From: Turbatrix aceti
Lineage: Eukaryota; Nematoda; Chromadorea; Rhabditida; Panagrolaimidae
NCBI GenBank assembly: GCA_963969345.1
Contig: OZ017769.1
Location: 8,125,725-8,189,724, forward strand
Length of the DNA: 64,000 bases
Direction: 5' to 3'
The position numbers were made by a program, and so were the translations under genes. The notes under the pieces are model-generated. The model was not told where the DNA came from, did no database searches, and saw only the letters and a program-made list of their open reading frames with translations. Shown piece after piece: positions 1 through 9,092 of this stretch (the first letter of the stretch is position 1; every line of letters starts with the position of its first letter).

Positions 1-1364
1 GCATCTGGGGTATATTTGGGATACGCCGACGCGCATCCTTCGTTCGTTCCTTATTTAGGTCCGTCTGCCGCCTAAATTCAGTGCATTCAGGGCTAATCAT
101 CTCGGTCGGATGCAATGCAATGCAATTCAATGCACTTCATTCTTCCAAAAAGCAATTTTCGCAGTCATCCGTCGGCTAAAAGGGCATCTGCCGCTGGCAG
201 GGAGACCGGGGAATGACAGGTGCCGTAGCCCTTTCCAAGCACCCATTCCCATCAGTAACGATTGCAACCCGGAATTGTTACTCACATAAAAAAAGTATGT
301 GTGTACGCAACACCATTCACCGGATCAGGTACCAACCTGAACAACTGATCGTAATGACAGCAGCAGAGAACACAACAGCACGTGTTACGATCATTTTTTT
401 TACTTGATCGACCACACGGCTCACTGATCAAATCCTAAAGTATCATACTTCCTCTGATTTTTGACGTTCAATTTTTTTTTAGTTTTTTTTTGCCTCGCGG
501 CAAACGTTTTTCGTTCGCTTCACGCTTGACCCGATCCTGTTTGCATTTTTTATCTTTCGCTCGTAAAAGTTGTTATTTCCACCGAGAAAATGACAAGACA
601 AGAATTCGCACGCCGCTGACAAATCCATCACGGGATTGGTCGGCGGGCTGGTTCACAGCTGGGAGGGAGCAAAGAGTGCGTTTTCTGAAAAATGCCGAAG
701 GCACTAGGCTCAAAAATGCCCCCCATGAATCAGTCAGACTCTGGCATAAATATTAGGCGTCGCAAATGCGTTGCCACGCATTTCAGATAAGTCCGCAGAA
801 TTATGCCATCACGGAAAGCGGAATGCGACCCTAAACTGAATTTTTTCTTTCCCTGAAGCTGACGGAAAGCATGGAATGCTCGTTCCTGGCCCCCAGCGGC
901 CGGGAGGGGGGGGGGGTCAAAGTACGCGCACCAGAAAACCTTGAAAACTAAAAAAAAATATAAAATCTAACTTCTCATACGAGAATTCATTCCTTCCTCC
1001 ATAAACGCAGGCAATGATGCATTTTTGCCAGACAGACAGAAAAAAAAACGGAAGTCAACGCACACGCGTCAAAAAAGAAGCCAATTGTGAGTGAACACGA
1101 CTGCGCTTTGGCGTCGTCGTCGGAACTGGTTCTGTGGCCCGAATGAACGAACGCAGAATTCAGGGAGCGGACTCGTGATTGCCCGACACGCCAGTCACAT
1201 GTCGAACCCTTCCGAAATGCTGGAAAATATTTAGGTGCGTGTCAGGCTGACGCAAAAGCGTGGGGAAGGCCAAAAAAATGAATTACTATTATTTCCGGGA
1301 TAAAATCAACTTAAATAAAAAAAATTGTTACAGATAAAAACAAAAATTTTTAAATTCAAAAAAC
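1..1364. other. Non-coding stretch before the first gene
   Basis: I see no convincing gene here. Open frames are short, lack splice structure and resemble no family I know. The sequence is a mixture of homopolymer A/T runs, a G run near 906-916 and short repeats of the type TGCAATGCAATGCAATTCAATGCA near 112-135. It lies downstream of the minus-strand gene that ends at 1365, so part may be its 3' UTR and intergenic spacer. Confidence 0.5.
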
Positions 1365-2241
1365 TCAAATGTTAGGCCGCGGGCAGACGGTTAGATGGAC
1401 GTCGAGACAGGCCGAATTAGGACAAACAGCGTGGCACTTCGCGCAGACAACGGAAGAGGTCCTCTCGCATGGATAATCGCTGCCGCTTCGAAGGCAAAAC
1501 GGGCAAGTTGGCAGGCACTGTTGAACGAGGGATCGAAGAACCTCGGTTTTGGGCTTGAAACACGTGAAGCAGAATCTTTTTAGCTGAAATTGACCAGTTG
1601 GGCCTAAATTCACATCCAACTGAAGCCTACCTCAGGAAAGATGAATCGCGGATTCTCCAAGGCGACAAAAGTGACATTTTCGACATCGCAAATCAGGAAA
1701 CAGACCTTGCTGGCCGAAGGACCGACGTAGATGATCTGTCGATTCAGGTCGAAGACAACGATGCGATAATCTCTGAGCGACGAAGTCCTCTGAACGCGGT
1801 CGATGAACGTGAGCGGCAGTCTGGCACCTTCTTTCGGGTGCACAAACGCCTGTTGCCGCAGAACATTGGCCCGCTCCATGAGTCGTGATTTAAGCGTCTG
1901 ACGGGGATTCAGGATGCGCGCGACAGCGTAAAAGAGGCTGGAGTCACCGGAAATAGACAACAGATTGTCAAAGATCGATCGAAGGTTGCTGTACTTGATC
2001 ATTTTTGCCGGGGGAGGGCAAATGTTCTCATTGTCCTGAAAACAGTCGGTAAAATCTACAAATCACTAAAATAACAACAAACCTGTACTTCGGTATCGTA
2101 TTCGTCGTCGAGTTCCTGAAGGCAAGCGAAACGTTCCTTTTCGAGCAGCCAAATTCGTTCGTTGAACACGGCGTTTATCTCGGCACGACGCTTTTCTTTC
2201 TCCGTCATTACGGTATTTGCAGAATTCGAAAATACATTCAT
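1365..2241 (-). CDS. Unknown protein with cysteine-rich, zinc-finger-like C-terminus
   Basis: Three exons on the minus strand join in phase: 2241-2083, 2035-1631 and 1583-1365, giving about 260 aa. The two introns are 47 nt long with GT..AG borders and TTTCAG-type acceptors. Residues 1-53 are a charged, helix-prone segment. The middle part has no motif I recognise. The last ~75 residues carry repeated Cys pairs (FCFTCF, CPFC, CAKC, CPNSAC and a final Cys), which suggests one or two zinc-binding knuckles. No signal peptide or membrane segment is visible. A second in-frame ATG 33 bases inside exon 1 could be the true start. The family is unknown to me, so the function is open. The gene is divergent from the DNAJC4-like gene at 2516. 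Confidence 0.7.
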
Positions 2242-2515
2242 TGGGTGAAATTAAAAATTACAAAATCCAACAAAAACAAAATCAAGACATCCGGAATTCT
2301 GAAACAAGCAATCTTTCGAAGAACGTAATAAAATTACGGTATTCTGTTCAATTCTTTCCGACGCTCAAAACATTTTCGCGTTGAGAACCCTTGAATATGG
2401 AAAAAAGCATGCGAACACAATAAATGTTGCCAATTTTATCTTTTGCACGTTTCATACTTTTTGATTGGCGGCAGACTCACATAATCCCTGCCGCACATGT
2501 AAATACTGCCGTTGG
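2242..2515. promoter_or_regulatory. Divergent promoter between the Cys-rich gene and DNAJC4-like gene
   Basis: This 274 bp AT-rich spacer separates two head-to-head start codons, so it must hold both promoters and 5' UTRs. No TATA box or other specific element stands out. Confidence 0.45.
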
Positions 2516-3484
2516 ATGGATCTCGCCCCTCGACAAGTCTGGAGCGGCCTGGTAGCTTCGCTGTCGACGCATCGGCGGATTCACATCTCGTGTTTGAAGT
2601 GAGTCCAGCGCAGCTTTCCTTCCCCCGCTGTTTTTTCTAGTTGAGTTTTTTCTAGCCGGGGCCCGAAAAAAAGGAGTTACTACGATGTCCTCGGCGTCAA
2701 GTCAACCGCTTCGATGGCCGAGATCAAAGAGGCGTATTATACAAAGTCCAAATTGTTGCATCCGGACACGACCGGATCATCTGACGCGTTCCATGAACTC
2801 AAACAAGCTTACGACACGCTCAAGAGACCTGCCGATCGGGTTTTGTACGACAATCGGTTGTTTAGACGCGGACCGGTGTATCCTGGGCAGAAGAAGGGGT
2901 CTAGCCCGTGGCAGTTTCACCACGGAGCTAATGATTACTTCGGGTTTGTTTCTGCTACCCGGAAACCAAGTTTTTATGTCGTTTGCATTCAGACCGGACT
3001 GGAAAGCGACGTGGAGCGCTGCAGATGCCGAAGAAGCGGCAAAAGCACGGGAAAAGCTGCACTGGCGTCGAATAATTATGTACACGGCACTCGGGCTGCT
3101 CGGCATCACGCTCTATCACCTGGGCTACATGTGAGTACCTGAAGGCCCATCCAGCCATCATGCGCACTTCTTTTCAGCTATCAACTCGTCAGGCAGGAAA
3201 AGGAGGTCGAAAAACTCGTGGCTCGAGACGAAATCGCGCGATCATTCCTCCGGCAACGTGAGTATCGTGACAAACTCGACGACGCCACCCACATCGAGAC
3301 GTACGGTCGCATCCTGCATGAAGACATCCAGAACGCGTACCGACGCAAGATGGAGGAATTTCCGCCGAAGAATCCATACGAAATCCGGGAGACCGATCGC
3401 TGGATCGGAGCGGTGCGAGACGCGATACGGCCTCCGCGCACTCGGCCCCCGAAACAAAAGGACGACGAGGGGGAGACGTCCTAG
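2516..3484 (+). CDS. DNAJC4: DnaJ-domain membrane protein, DNAJC4-like
   Basis: Four exons (2516-2598, 2656-2943, 2993-3130, 3178-3484) splice in frame to 271 aa. Exon 2 encodes a J domain that starts with a YYDVLGVK-type motif and carries the diagnostic HPD tripeptide (LLHPDT), followed by an AYDTLKRP helix. J domains recruit Hsp70 and stimulate its ATPase. After a linker comes one hydrophobic segment (IIMYTALGLLGITLYHLGY) and a long charged C-terminal tail rich in Arg and Glu. One J domain near the N-terminus, one central membrane span and this length match DNAJC4 of animals. I infer a membrane-anchored Hsp70 co-chaperone, and the organelle cannot be told. The start codon is the ATG whose exon gives an in-phase join (83 nt, leaving two bases). 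Confidence 0.85.
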
Positions 3485-3665
3485 TCGGCAGAAGGCAGTC
3501 CTCCGTAGGACACGCATGTTCATATTAGGTTGCATTACGAGTCTGAGTCTTATAAATAGCGTTTTACGATTTGAATATGCATCGAGCGATTTTTCAAACG
3601 AATCAAAGCAAAAAAATAATGTCGGAAACAAGATTAGCAGAATCCGTTGAGTGAAAAAGTTCTGT

Positions 3666-3719
3666 ACGACATTTTTATCCTAACTAGGGCCACATACGGT
3701 TCAATGTTCAGTTACGATC
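3666..3719 (+). repeat. Orphan relic of a histone mRNA 3' end
   Basis: About 54 bases match the sequence after the H2B and H4 genes: a lead of the form GACA-TTTTTATCC, then AGGGCCACATACGG, then GTTCAGTTACGATCA. The 5' arm of the stem-loop is missing, so the hairpin cannot form. No histone ORF lies upstream; the DNAJC4-like gene ends 180 bases before it. It is best read as debris of a lost or rearranged histone copy at the edge of the histone island. Confidence 0.75.
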
Positions 3720-3826
3720 ATTTCGGAAAGCTAAGCTGTTCAATTTGGCTTAAAATCTCAATTCAATAACGTATTTTATTAAAATCAAAAATATTACAAC
3801 ATCATTTTTGGAAGACTTTTTAAATG

Positions 3827-4108
3827 TTAAAACATTTCGGACTTTGCCATTTCAGTAACGTTCTTGAAGATGAATTTGGCAGGTTGCTGATGGACGCGAA
3901 CTGTATTCTCCAGATAATCCGTAACTTTTTTTTTGGTAGCATTATCTTCCAAATCGGGTTCCTCGTAAATATCACCGAAAGCATAGCACTCATCCGTGCC
4001 ATCGTAGTACCTTACACCCTGGAATTCATGAGGACAATCCTGGAACATCCGTGCGGGAAGTGACAGAAAGACAACTGCCAGAATCATGCGTAAAATGCAT
4101 CGTCGCAT
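3827..4108 (-). CDS. Truncated paralogue of the 8.5 kb secreted/membrane protein
   Basis: This is an intact single-exon frame of 93 aa. It opens with a signal peptide (MRRCILRMILAVVFLSLPA) that is almost the same as that of the gene at 8533. It then shares the DCPHEF-x-GVRYY ... ECYAFG core with that gene. Similarity stops after about 70 residues, near where the longer gene continues to its first splice site. The third Cys, the Ser/Thr stalk and the membrane anchor are absent. The sequence upstream of both start codons is also alike (TTGTTACAACT..., ACTGATTTCA), so promoter and first exon were duplicated together. It may make a small secreted protein or be a decaying copy. The start chosen is the Met that gives a clean signal peptide; an in-frame Met at 4141 also exists. 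Confidence 0.5.
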   Translation of the reverse strand: MRRCILRMILAVVFLSLPARMFQDCPHEFQGVRYYDGTDECYAFGDIYEEPDLEDNATKKKVTDYLENTVRVHQQPAKFIFKNVTEMAKSEMF

Positions 4109-4645
4109 CTTGGCGAATGGTTGGTTACAACTGAGAAGCAACTGATTTCAACGAACGCGGTAATATTTATATTACAAAATTAACGTATTTTCCAAGATTT
4201 ACATTTTGTGCGTTTTAGCGTTTGCAAAACTGTTCTGATAAGAACGAATTTGATATCACGCGTTATATCGTTTTGGAACGCGTGATATAAAAATTTTTCC
4301 AAACTATTGGCCAATATTTGCGCTCTTTCAATGTTCATATATTTGACTGCTTTTGAGTTCATTTGACTACGATCGTCGATCGTAGGACACTTATGTATAC
4401 ATCGGTTTTGACGTATTCACCATTATGACCGCCGAGGAATAAAATTGTCATGTTTTTTTAGATTTTCCTTGTTTTTATTTGCCGGTCCCTCGTTCTTCCT
4501 CCCTTTTCTGTCGAACACGACGGCGGGTCGTCCGAGCTGTGAGCGATCGATCGATGGTCAAGGATGACTGTCCCCGTCTCGTACAACGCCGCATTCAATC
4601 CGCGTTTCCCGCTCATTTTAAAGCCACACCCCTTTTGAGGACGCA
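4109..4645. other. Intergenic spacer upstream of H4 with two short perfect palindromes
   Basis: No gene is seen. Two perfect inverted repeats stand out: arms of 12 bases at 4253-4264 and 4277-4288 (ATATCACGCGTT and its complement, 12-base loop), and a 19-base palindrome at 4367-4385 (CTACGATCG T CGATCGTAG). They could be protein-binding sites or simple chance in AT-rich DNA. The right part should contain the H4 upstream promoter. Confidence 0.5.
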
Positions 4646-4652
4646 TATAAAA
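4646..4652 (+). promoter_or_regulatory. TATA box of the H4 gene
   Basis: TATAAAA lies 57 bases before the H4 start codon, as is usual for replication-dependent histone genes. A CCACACCCC element lies about 20 bases further upstream. Confidence 0.75.
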
Positions 4653-4690
4653 GCGGGATTGCCGAATCCAAGAACACAGTTTCTCTGTAA

Positions 4691-5020
<330 letters not shown>

Positions 5021-5056
5021 GCGCCTCTTTCGTCTCGTCGACACTTTTATCCCAAC

Positions 5057-5072
5057 GGCCCTCTTCAGGGCC
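5057..5072 (+). terminator. Histone 3' stem-loop of H4
   Basis: A 6-bp stem GGCCCT..AGGGCC with the 4-base loop CTTC is followed by ACATACGA. This is the histone mRNA 3' processing and SLBP-binding element. The bases after it (ATACGATCTCACGTTCAGTTTCGAT) are conserved in the other histone genes here. An AATAAA follows at 5112-5117. Confidence 0.93.
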
Positions 5073-5120
5073 ACATACGATCTCACGTTCAGTTTCGATG
5101 TTTTTGTTAACAATAAATGA

Positions 5121-5954
5121 GTGATCTTTTGTGTGTATTTGTTGTCTGAAGGAAGGGATGATTCAAGCAACCAGCTATCTTGTCGAAATTGCCGAGTCCC
5201 CAGTTTCGAGCCGCTTGTCTTGAAATTTTGAATCAAGTTGAATGCATCAGAAAAAAAAGTGTAGCCAAAACGATGATGAATGTAAAAATAGGAATTGTTT
5301 TTGCAATCAGAAAATTTGAAGAAACAAAACCAACAAAATCCAACATTTTTGAAAAAAAGCGTTATTTTTCAAAATACTGGCTCAACTCGCTTGAACGACA
5401 ATTCTGATAAACAGTTTCTCGATACGTCAATTTCGCGAAACGAAATTTTAGCGAAAAACCGCACGACATTTACGTGATCGACAATTTAGCGAATTTTATA
5501 ATTAGGATATCCGGACACCGATTTGCATTATAAGTCGATGAAATCTGATTAGACGTCTAAAATCATCATCCTGCGACGAAAACAAACTGTTTTACATGGG
5601 ATAACGGCTAATATCGATCGTTTACCTTTCCTATAAGAATTCGCTAAATTGTCGTTCGCGAAAATGTCATGCGGTTTTTCGCAAAAATGTCGTTTCGCTA
5701 AAAAAAAGTCGTTTCGCTGCGGTCGGTTCAGTTTTTTGGCGCGAAAATACAAAACGGTATTGTGACCAATCGACTCGTCAGGCAAAAGCTTCAACAAAAT
5801 TGGCGTCATTCCAATCGACTTGTATGCGCTTTCCCGCTAAATTTCGTCCGGTGTACGTACGAACGATCGATATACCGCAAGGTAAAACGAAAAGGCAAAC
5901 ACAAAATTATACCAAGAGAAAATAAATTCACCAAACATGCTTTATACAAAATCA
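5121..5954. other. Spacer between H4 and H2A
   Basis: No gene is seen. Short AT-rich open frames exist but have no splice structure or recognisable motif. The middle holds an imperfect inverted repeat (5431-5720), described separately. Confidence 0.5.
5431..5720. repeat. Imperfect inverted repeat, MITE-like
   Basis: The left arm (about 5431-5500: GCGAAACGAAATTTTAGCGAAAAACCGC... ACAATTTAGCGAATT) returns as its reverse complement at about 5638-5720, with an internal duplication of the TCGTTTCGC unit in the right arm. The ~140-base centre is unrelated. Arms of 70-85 bases with a short core and no coding capacity suggest a small non-autonomous element or a fold-back. No clear target-site duplication was found. 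Confidence 0.6.
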
Positions 5955-5981
5955 ATGGTAACTGAACGTAAGATCATATGT

Positions 5982-5997
5982 GGCCCTAAAGAGGGCC
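5982..5997 (-). terminator. Histone 3' stem-loop of H2A
   Basis: On the minus strand it reads GGCCCTCTTTAGGGCC, 41 bases past the H2A stop. It is followed by ACATATGATCTTACGTTCAGTTAC, the block shared with H2B and H4. No perfect AATAAA follows it directly; a TATAAA is at the equivalent place. Confidence 0.93.
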
Positions 5998-6038
5998 GTT
6001 GGGATAAAGACGCTTCAGACGTTGCAAATGTAGTCGGT

Positions 6039-6425
6039 TTACGATTCGGCACCGGCGGACTTCTTGGGGAGAAGAACGGCGTTGATGTTGGGCAGAACAC
6101 CGCCTTGAGCGATGGTGACGCCGGCGAGAAGCTTGTTCAGCTCCTCGTCGTTGCGGACGGCGAGCTGCAGATGGCGAGGGTTGATGCGGGTCTTCTTGTT
6201 GTCGCGGGCAGCGTTGCCGGCCAATTCGAGGACTTCGGCGGCGAGGTATTCGAGGACGGCCGCGAGGTAGACGGGGGCGCCACCACCGACGCGCTCGGCG
6301 TAGTGACCACGGCGGAGAAGACGATGCAGACGGCCCACGGGGAACTGGAGTCCGGCGCGCGAAGAACGCGACTTTCCACCTTTTCCTCCGGTCTTAGCCT
6401 TGGCTCCCTTGCCACGTCCAGACAT
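6039..6425 (-). CDS. H2A: Histone H2A
   Basis: An intronless frame of 128 aa carries all H2A landmarks: an SGRGKG N-terminus, [48 protein letters not shown] and GGVLPNI. H2A pairs with H2B in the nucleosome. Differences from typical H2A are a Gly-rich GGKGG stretch in the tail, Asn in RINPRHLQ (usually Ile-Ala or Ile-Pro), an INAVLLPK turn, and a short SAGAES end without the long SKK-type tail. The end has no SQ motif, so it is not H2A.X. The gene is divergent from H2B with 308 bp between start codons, and a stem-loop marks it as replication-dependent. Confidence 0.97.
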   Translation of the reverse strand: MSGRGKGAKAKTGGKGGKSRSSRAGLQFPVGRLHRLLRRGHYAERVGGGAPVYLAAVLEYLAAEVLELAGNAARDNKKTRINPRHLQLAVRNDEELNKLLAGVTIAQGGVLPNINAVLLPKKSAGAES

Positions 6426-6733
6426 GATGAAGTTGAGTTGAAGCGAGAGTGAAACAGAAAAACTGATCGAACAGAGTCGAATAGGGTTTGAAATTTCAGA
6501 GACCTTTATATAAACCAGGAGACCGGGCAGTGGGGTAGGGGGCGTGGTTCGCGCGCAAAACCTTTGTTACGCGCCAAATTTTGTAAAATGGCGGGCGTTT
6601 TCGCGCGCGCGTTTTGTGGAACCACGCCCGTGTTCTCGCTGCCCGGGGAAGTAATATAAAAGCAAATCGGAAACGGAATTGTTCTTTACTCGACTTTATT
6701 TTGTCGTTTGCTCATTTTCAACTCGCTCTCAAC
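6426..6733. promoter_or_regulatory. Shared divergent promoter of H2A and H2B
   Basis: TATA-type boxes face both ways: TTTATATAAA at 6505-6514 for H2A and TATAAAA at 6655-6661 for H2B. Between them lie a mirrored pair of elements, GGCGTGGTTC at 6541-6550 and its reverse complement GAACCACGCC at 6619-6628, each followed on its inner side by GCGCGC / AAAAC sequence. The symmetry suggests one factor bound twice to drive both genes together. Confidence 0.8.
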
Positions 6734-7105
6734 ATGCCACCCAAGCCCTCCGGAAAAGGCGCCAAGAAGGCCGTCAAGTCGACCAAGAACTCGCAGGTCG
6801 GCGGCAAGAAGCGCAGGAAGTCCCGCAAGGAGACTTACTCGGTCTACATCTACCGCGTGCTCAAGCAGGTCCACCCCGACACCGGCATCTCCTCGAAGGC
6901 CATGTCGATCATGAACTCGTTCGTGAACGACGTCTTCGAGCGCATCGCCTCGGAAGCCAGCCGCCTCGCCCACTACAACAAGCGGTCCACCATCTCTTCC
7001 CGCGAAATCCAGACCGCCGTCCGTCTCATCCTGCCCGGCGAGCTCGCCAAGCACGCCGTCTCCGAAGGCACCAAGGCCGTCACCAAGTACACCAGCTCCA
7101 AGTAA
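6734..7105 (+). CDS. H2B: Histone H2B
   Basis: An intronless frame of 123 aa has the H2B core: [42 protein letters not shown], then [50 protein letters not shown] in parts. The Lys near the end (AVTKYTSS) is the conserved ubiquitination site of the family. The N-terminal tail is short and Lys/Ser/Gly-rich ([19 protein letters not shown]). The start is the ATG 73 bases after the TATAAAA box; the longer open frame upstream is promoter. A stem-loop follows at 7165. Confidence 0.97.
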   Translation: MPPKPSGKGAKKAVKSTKNSQVGGKKRRKSRKETYSVYIYRVLKQVHPDTGISSKAMSIMNSFVNDVFERIASEASRLAHYNKRSTISSREIQTAVRLILPGELAKHAVSEGTKAVTKYTSSK

Positions 7106-7164
7106 GTCTTCTGACTGAAAGGTTCCGGACGTATTTTTTGTCAGAGCGACACTTTTATCCCAAC

Positions 7165-7180
7165 GGCCCTCTTTAGGGCC
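7165..7180 (+). terminator. Histone 3' stem-loop of H2B
   Basis: GGCCCTCTTTAGGGCC, preceded by ACTTTTATCCCAAC and followed by ACATACGATCTTACGTTCAG, lies 60 bases after the stop. An AATAAA follows at 7215-7220. Confidence 0.93.
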
Positions 7181-7403
7181 ACATACGATCTTACGTTCAG
7201 TTACGATAATTTTGAATAAATGTTGCGAAGTTGAAAGAAAAAGTTTCAAAAAATTTTTTAAATTAAAAGTGTTTTATTTATTTCAAATTAGATTATATTT
7301 GCCGTGATCTGGAAATCTGTTCACTGATGTGAGCCTATTTTAAAGGTTTAAATGCAGCTTTTTTTATAAAATGTAACAAAGATCAATCCAAAATTATTTT
7401 GTA

Positions 7404-8533
7404 TTACCCGATACCTGAAATTCTCATTTCTGGGTTGGGTGAAGGCGTATGTGAATCGACGCTAACTTTTCGGTAATTTGCACCTAGCAAAAATAGATCA
7501 GTCGATTCGGCCTTCTTAATCTTGTCAGCACGATGAATCACGTTCAAAATTACAAGTACAAACAAGGCGTTACCGATGAAGAACAAAACAATGATGGCGA
7601 ATCCGAGCAGACCGACTGAAATGTGATTTTTACGGTTTGGAAAAAAATTGGTAAACATACGGTCTTCGTGTTTCTGTGAACTTGTTGAGGTAGGCAAATC
7701 AGTACTAGGTGGTACTGGAGGAGGAGTGGGTTCCTCCCATGAATCATTATTCGCCGTTATTTCAGATGTTAAAGGTTCTGACGATTCAACTGTAACCGGT
7801 TGTGTTGCAGGTGCCGTAGAAAACAATGACTGCTCTTCGCTGGTTGTCTCCACAGACATCGGTGTGGATTCTGATGCCGTCGATGTTGTCACCGGTTCTT
7901 CGGTCGTTGGCGGTGCAGTTGTCGTCGTAGTCGGAAAATTAGGTGGAAAATCGTTTACGTCTTTAACATCGACTGCGCAGAGAATATGACTGGCGTGTTT
8001 TTCCAGTTCGGACATTTTAAAGAAACCCGAACTACCGTTTCCTAAATCACATATGCAGTGAAAAATATTTAGTATTTAGTACGAAACGTGTTTTACACAC
8101 CGTAATATGCCATCACCATCCATAGATCACTACGACCATCATGCTTGTATTTTTTTGCGACATACCCTTTGTCACTGGGAAACTCTTTGTATCGTTCCGC
8201 GAAGACCTTTTCTGAAATCATAATTTCTATATAGGACTCAAAGATTTACAGCTATAACTTACCATTGAAGAAGTTTACATCAGAAAGACCTGTAATGGCC
8301 TTTGGGTGCCAGTTGGGAGGACAAAGCTCATTCAGATAAGTCTTGACTTGTTCTTCATTTGCATCGTCTGCCAATGGTTCTGCCTGAATAGCACCGAAGG
8401 CATAGCATTCAGTATCCTTCTGACTTTTGTAGTACCTTACACCCTCGAATTCATGAGGACAATCCTGGCGCGCCGGTGCGGGAAGTGACAGAAAAACAGC
8501 TGCCAGAATCAAGAGGAAAATAACTTGTCGCAT
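7404..8533 (-). CDS. Type I membrane protein with a C-type-lectin-like ectodomain (tentative)
   Basis: Three exons on the minus strand (8533-8263, 8211-8101, 8041-7404) join in phase to 339 aa. The order is a signal peptide (MRQVIFLLILAAVFLSLPA), then an ectodomain of about 130 residues with Cys in DCPHEF, ECYAFG, LCPPNW and ILCAVD plus a DLWMVMAYYG segment. Next comes a Thr/Ser/Pro stalk of about 100 residues (TTTTTAPPTTEE and similar) fit for O-glycosylation, one membrane span (VGLLGFAIIVLFFIGNALFV) and a cytoplasmic tail of about 45 residues. The Cys and aromatic spacing resembles a degenerate C-type-lectin fold, but a clear sugar-binding motif is missing, so that call is inference. The truncated paralogue at 3827-4108 shares its first exon. 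The histone genes lie between the two. Confidence 0.75.
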
Positions 8534-8599
8534 CTTGACGAATGGTTTGTTACAACTACGAAGAATGAGTACAACTGATTTCAGCAGAGCAAGTATGCG

Positions 8600-9092
8600 T
8601 ATATTCTTATGGATTTGCACGTATTCTTATGGATTTGCATTTCGTTGGTTACACCAAGTGCACAAACTTTCCAGATCGGGTCAGTCAGTAATAAGCTCAC
8701 ATCAGATCTGTGACCATTTTTTAAATGCACATTTCGGCATTTTTCACTGTGGAAAACCTATATTTTTATATTTTTATCAGATTTCATCAAAAACTACGTT
8801 GTTCAATATGTGTCTCGGCTTTGGAAATGCCGTAGTTTTCCTTGTCCTAACACATTCCTTGTCAGCAGAGGCCAAAAGTGTTTTTAAACAAAACAATCTT
8901 TATTAAATAAAAAAATCAGCAAGTGATTTGCTATACTGGCTTCGCCAACTCAAAAACGAATCCAAGCAAAGAAAAAGCAATTACTGCAAACTGCAAAAAC
9001 GATGGATAACCAGAACGGGTAAAGGGCACGTTTATTTCTGTATTTGTGGATGGAATGACCAAGTGATGAAGCCGGAGCCACTTTTGGATGAT
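8600..9092. other. Spacer with a half copy of a dispersed fold-back repeat
   Basis: No gene is seen. A 19-base unit (GTATTCTTATGGATTTGCA-like) is repeated in tandem near 8600-8640. From about 8715 to 8840 the sequence matches one arm of the fold-back element at 28907-29434: CATTTCGGCATTTTTCA, ATTTTTATATTTTTATC, ATCAAAAACTACGT, then AATGCCGTAGTT. The right end is the 3' UTR of the FERM gene on the other strand. Confidence 0.65.

Noticed and set aside
906..916. G-run considered as a quadruplex site
   Set aside because: A single run of G without three further runs nearby; such homopolymers are also prone to sequencing error.
3824..4063. Plus-strand frame over the truncated paralogue
   Set aside because: The minus strand has a signal peptide and clear similarity to the 8.5 kb gene; the plus frame is its antisense.
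6614..7176. Longer frames around H2B on both strands
   Set aside because: They are shadows or promoter read-through of the histone frame; the true start follows the TATA box at the usual distance.
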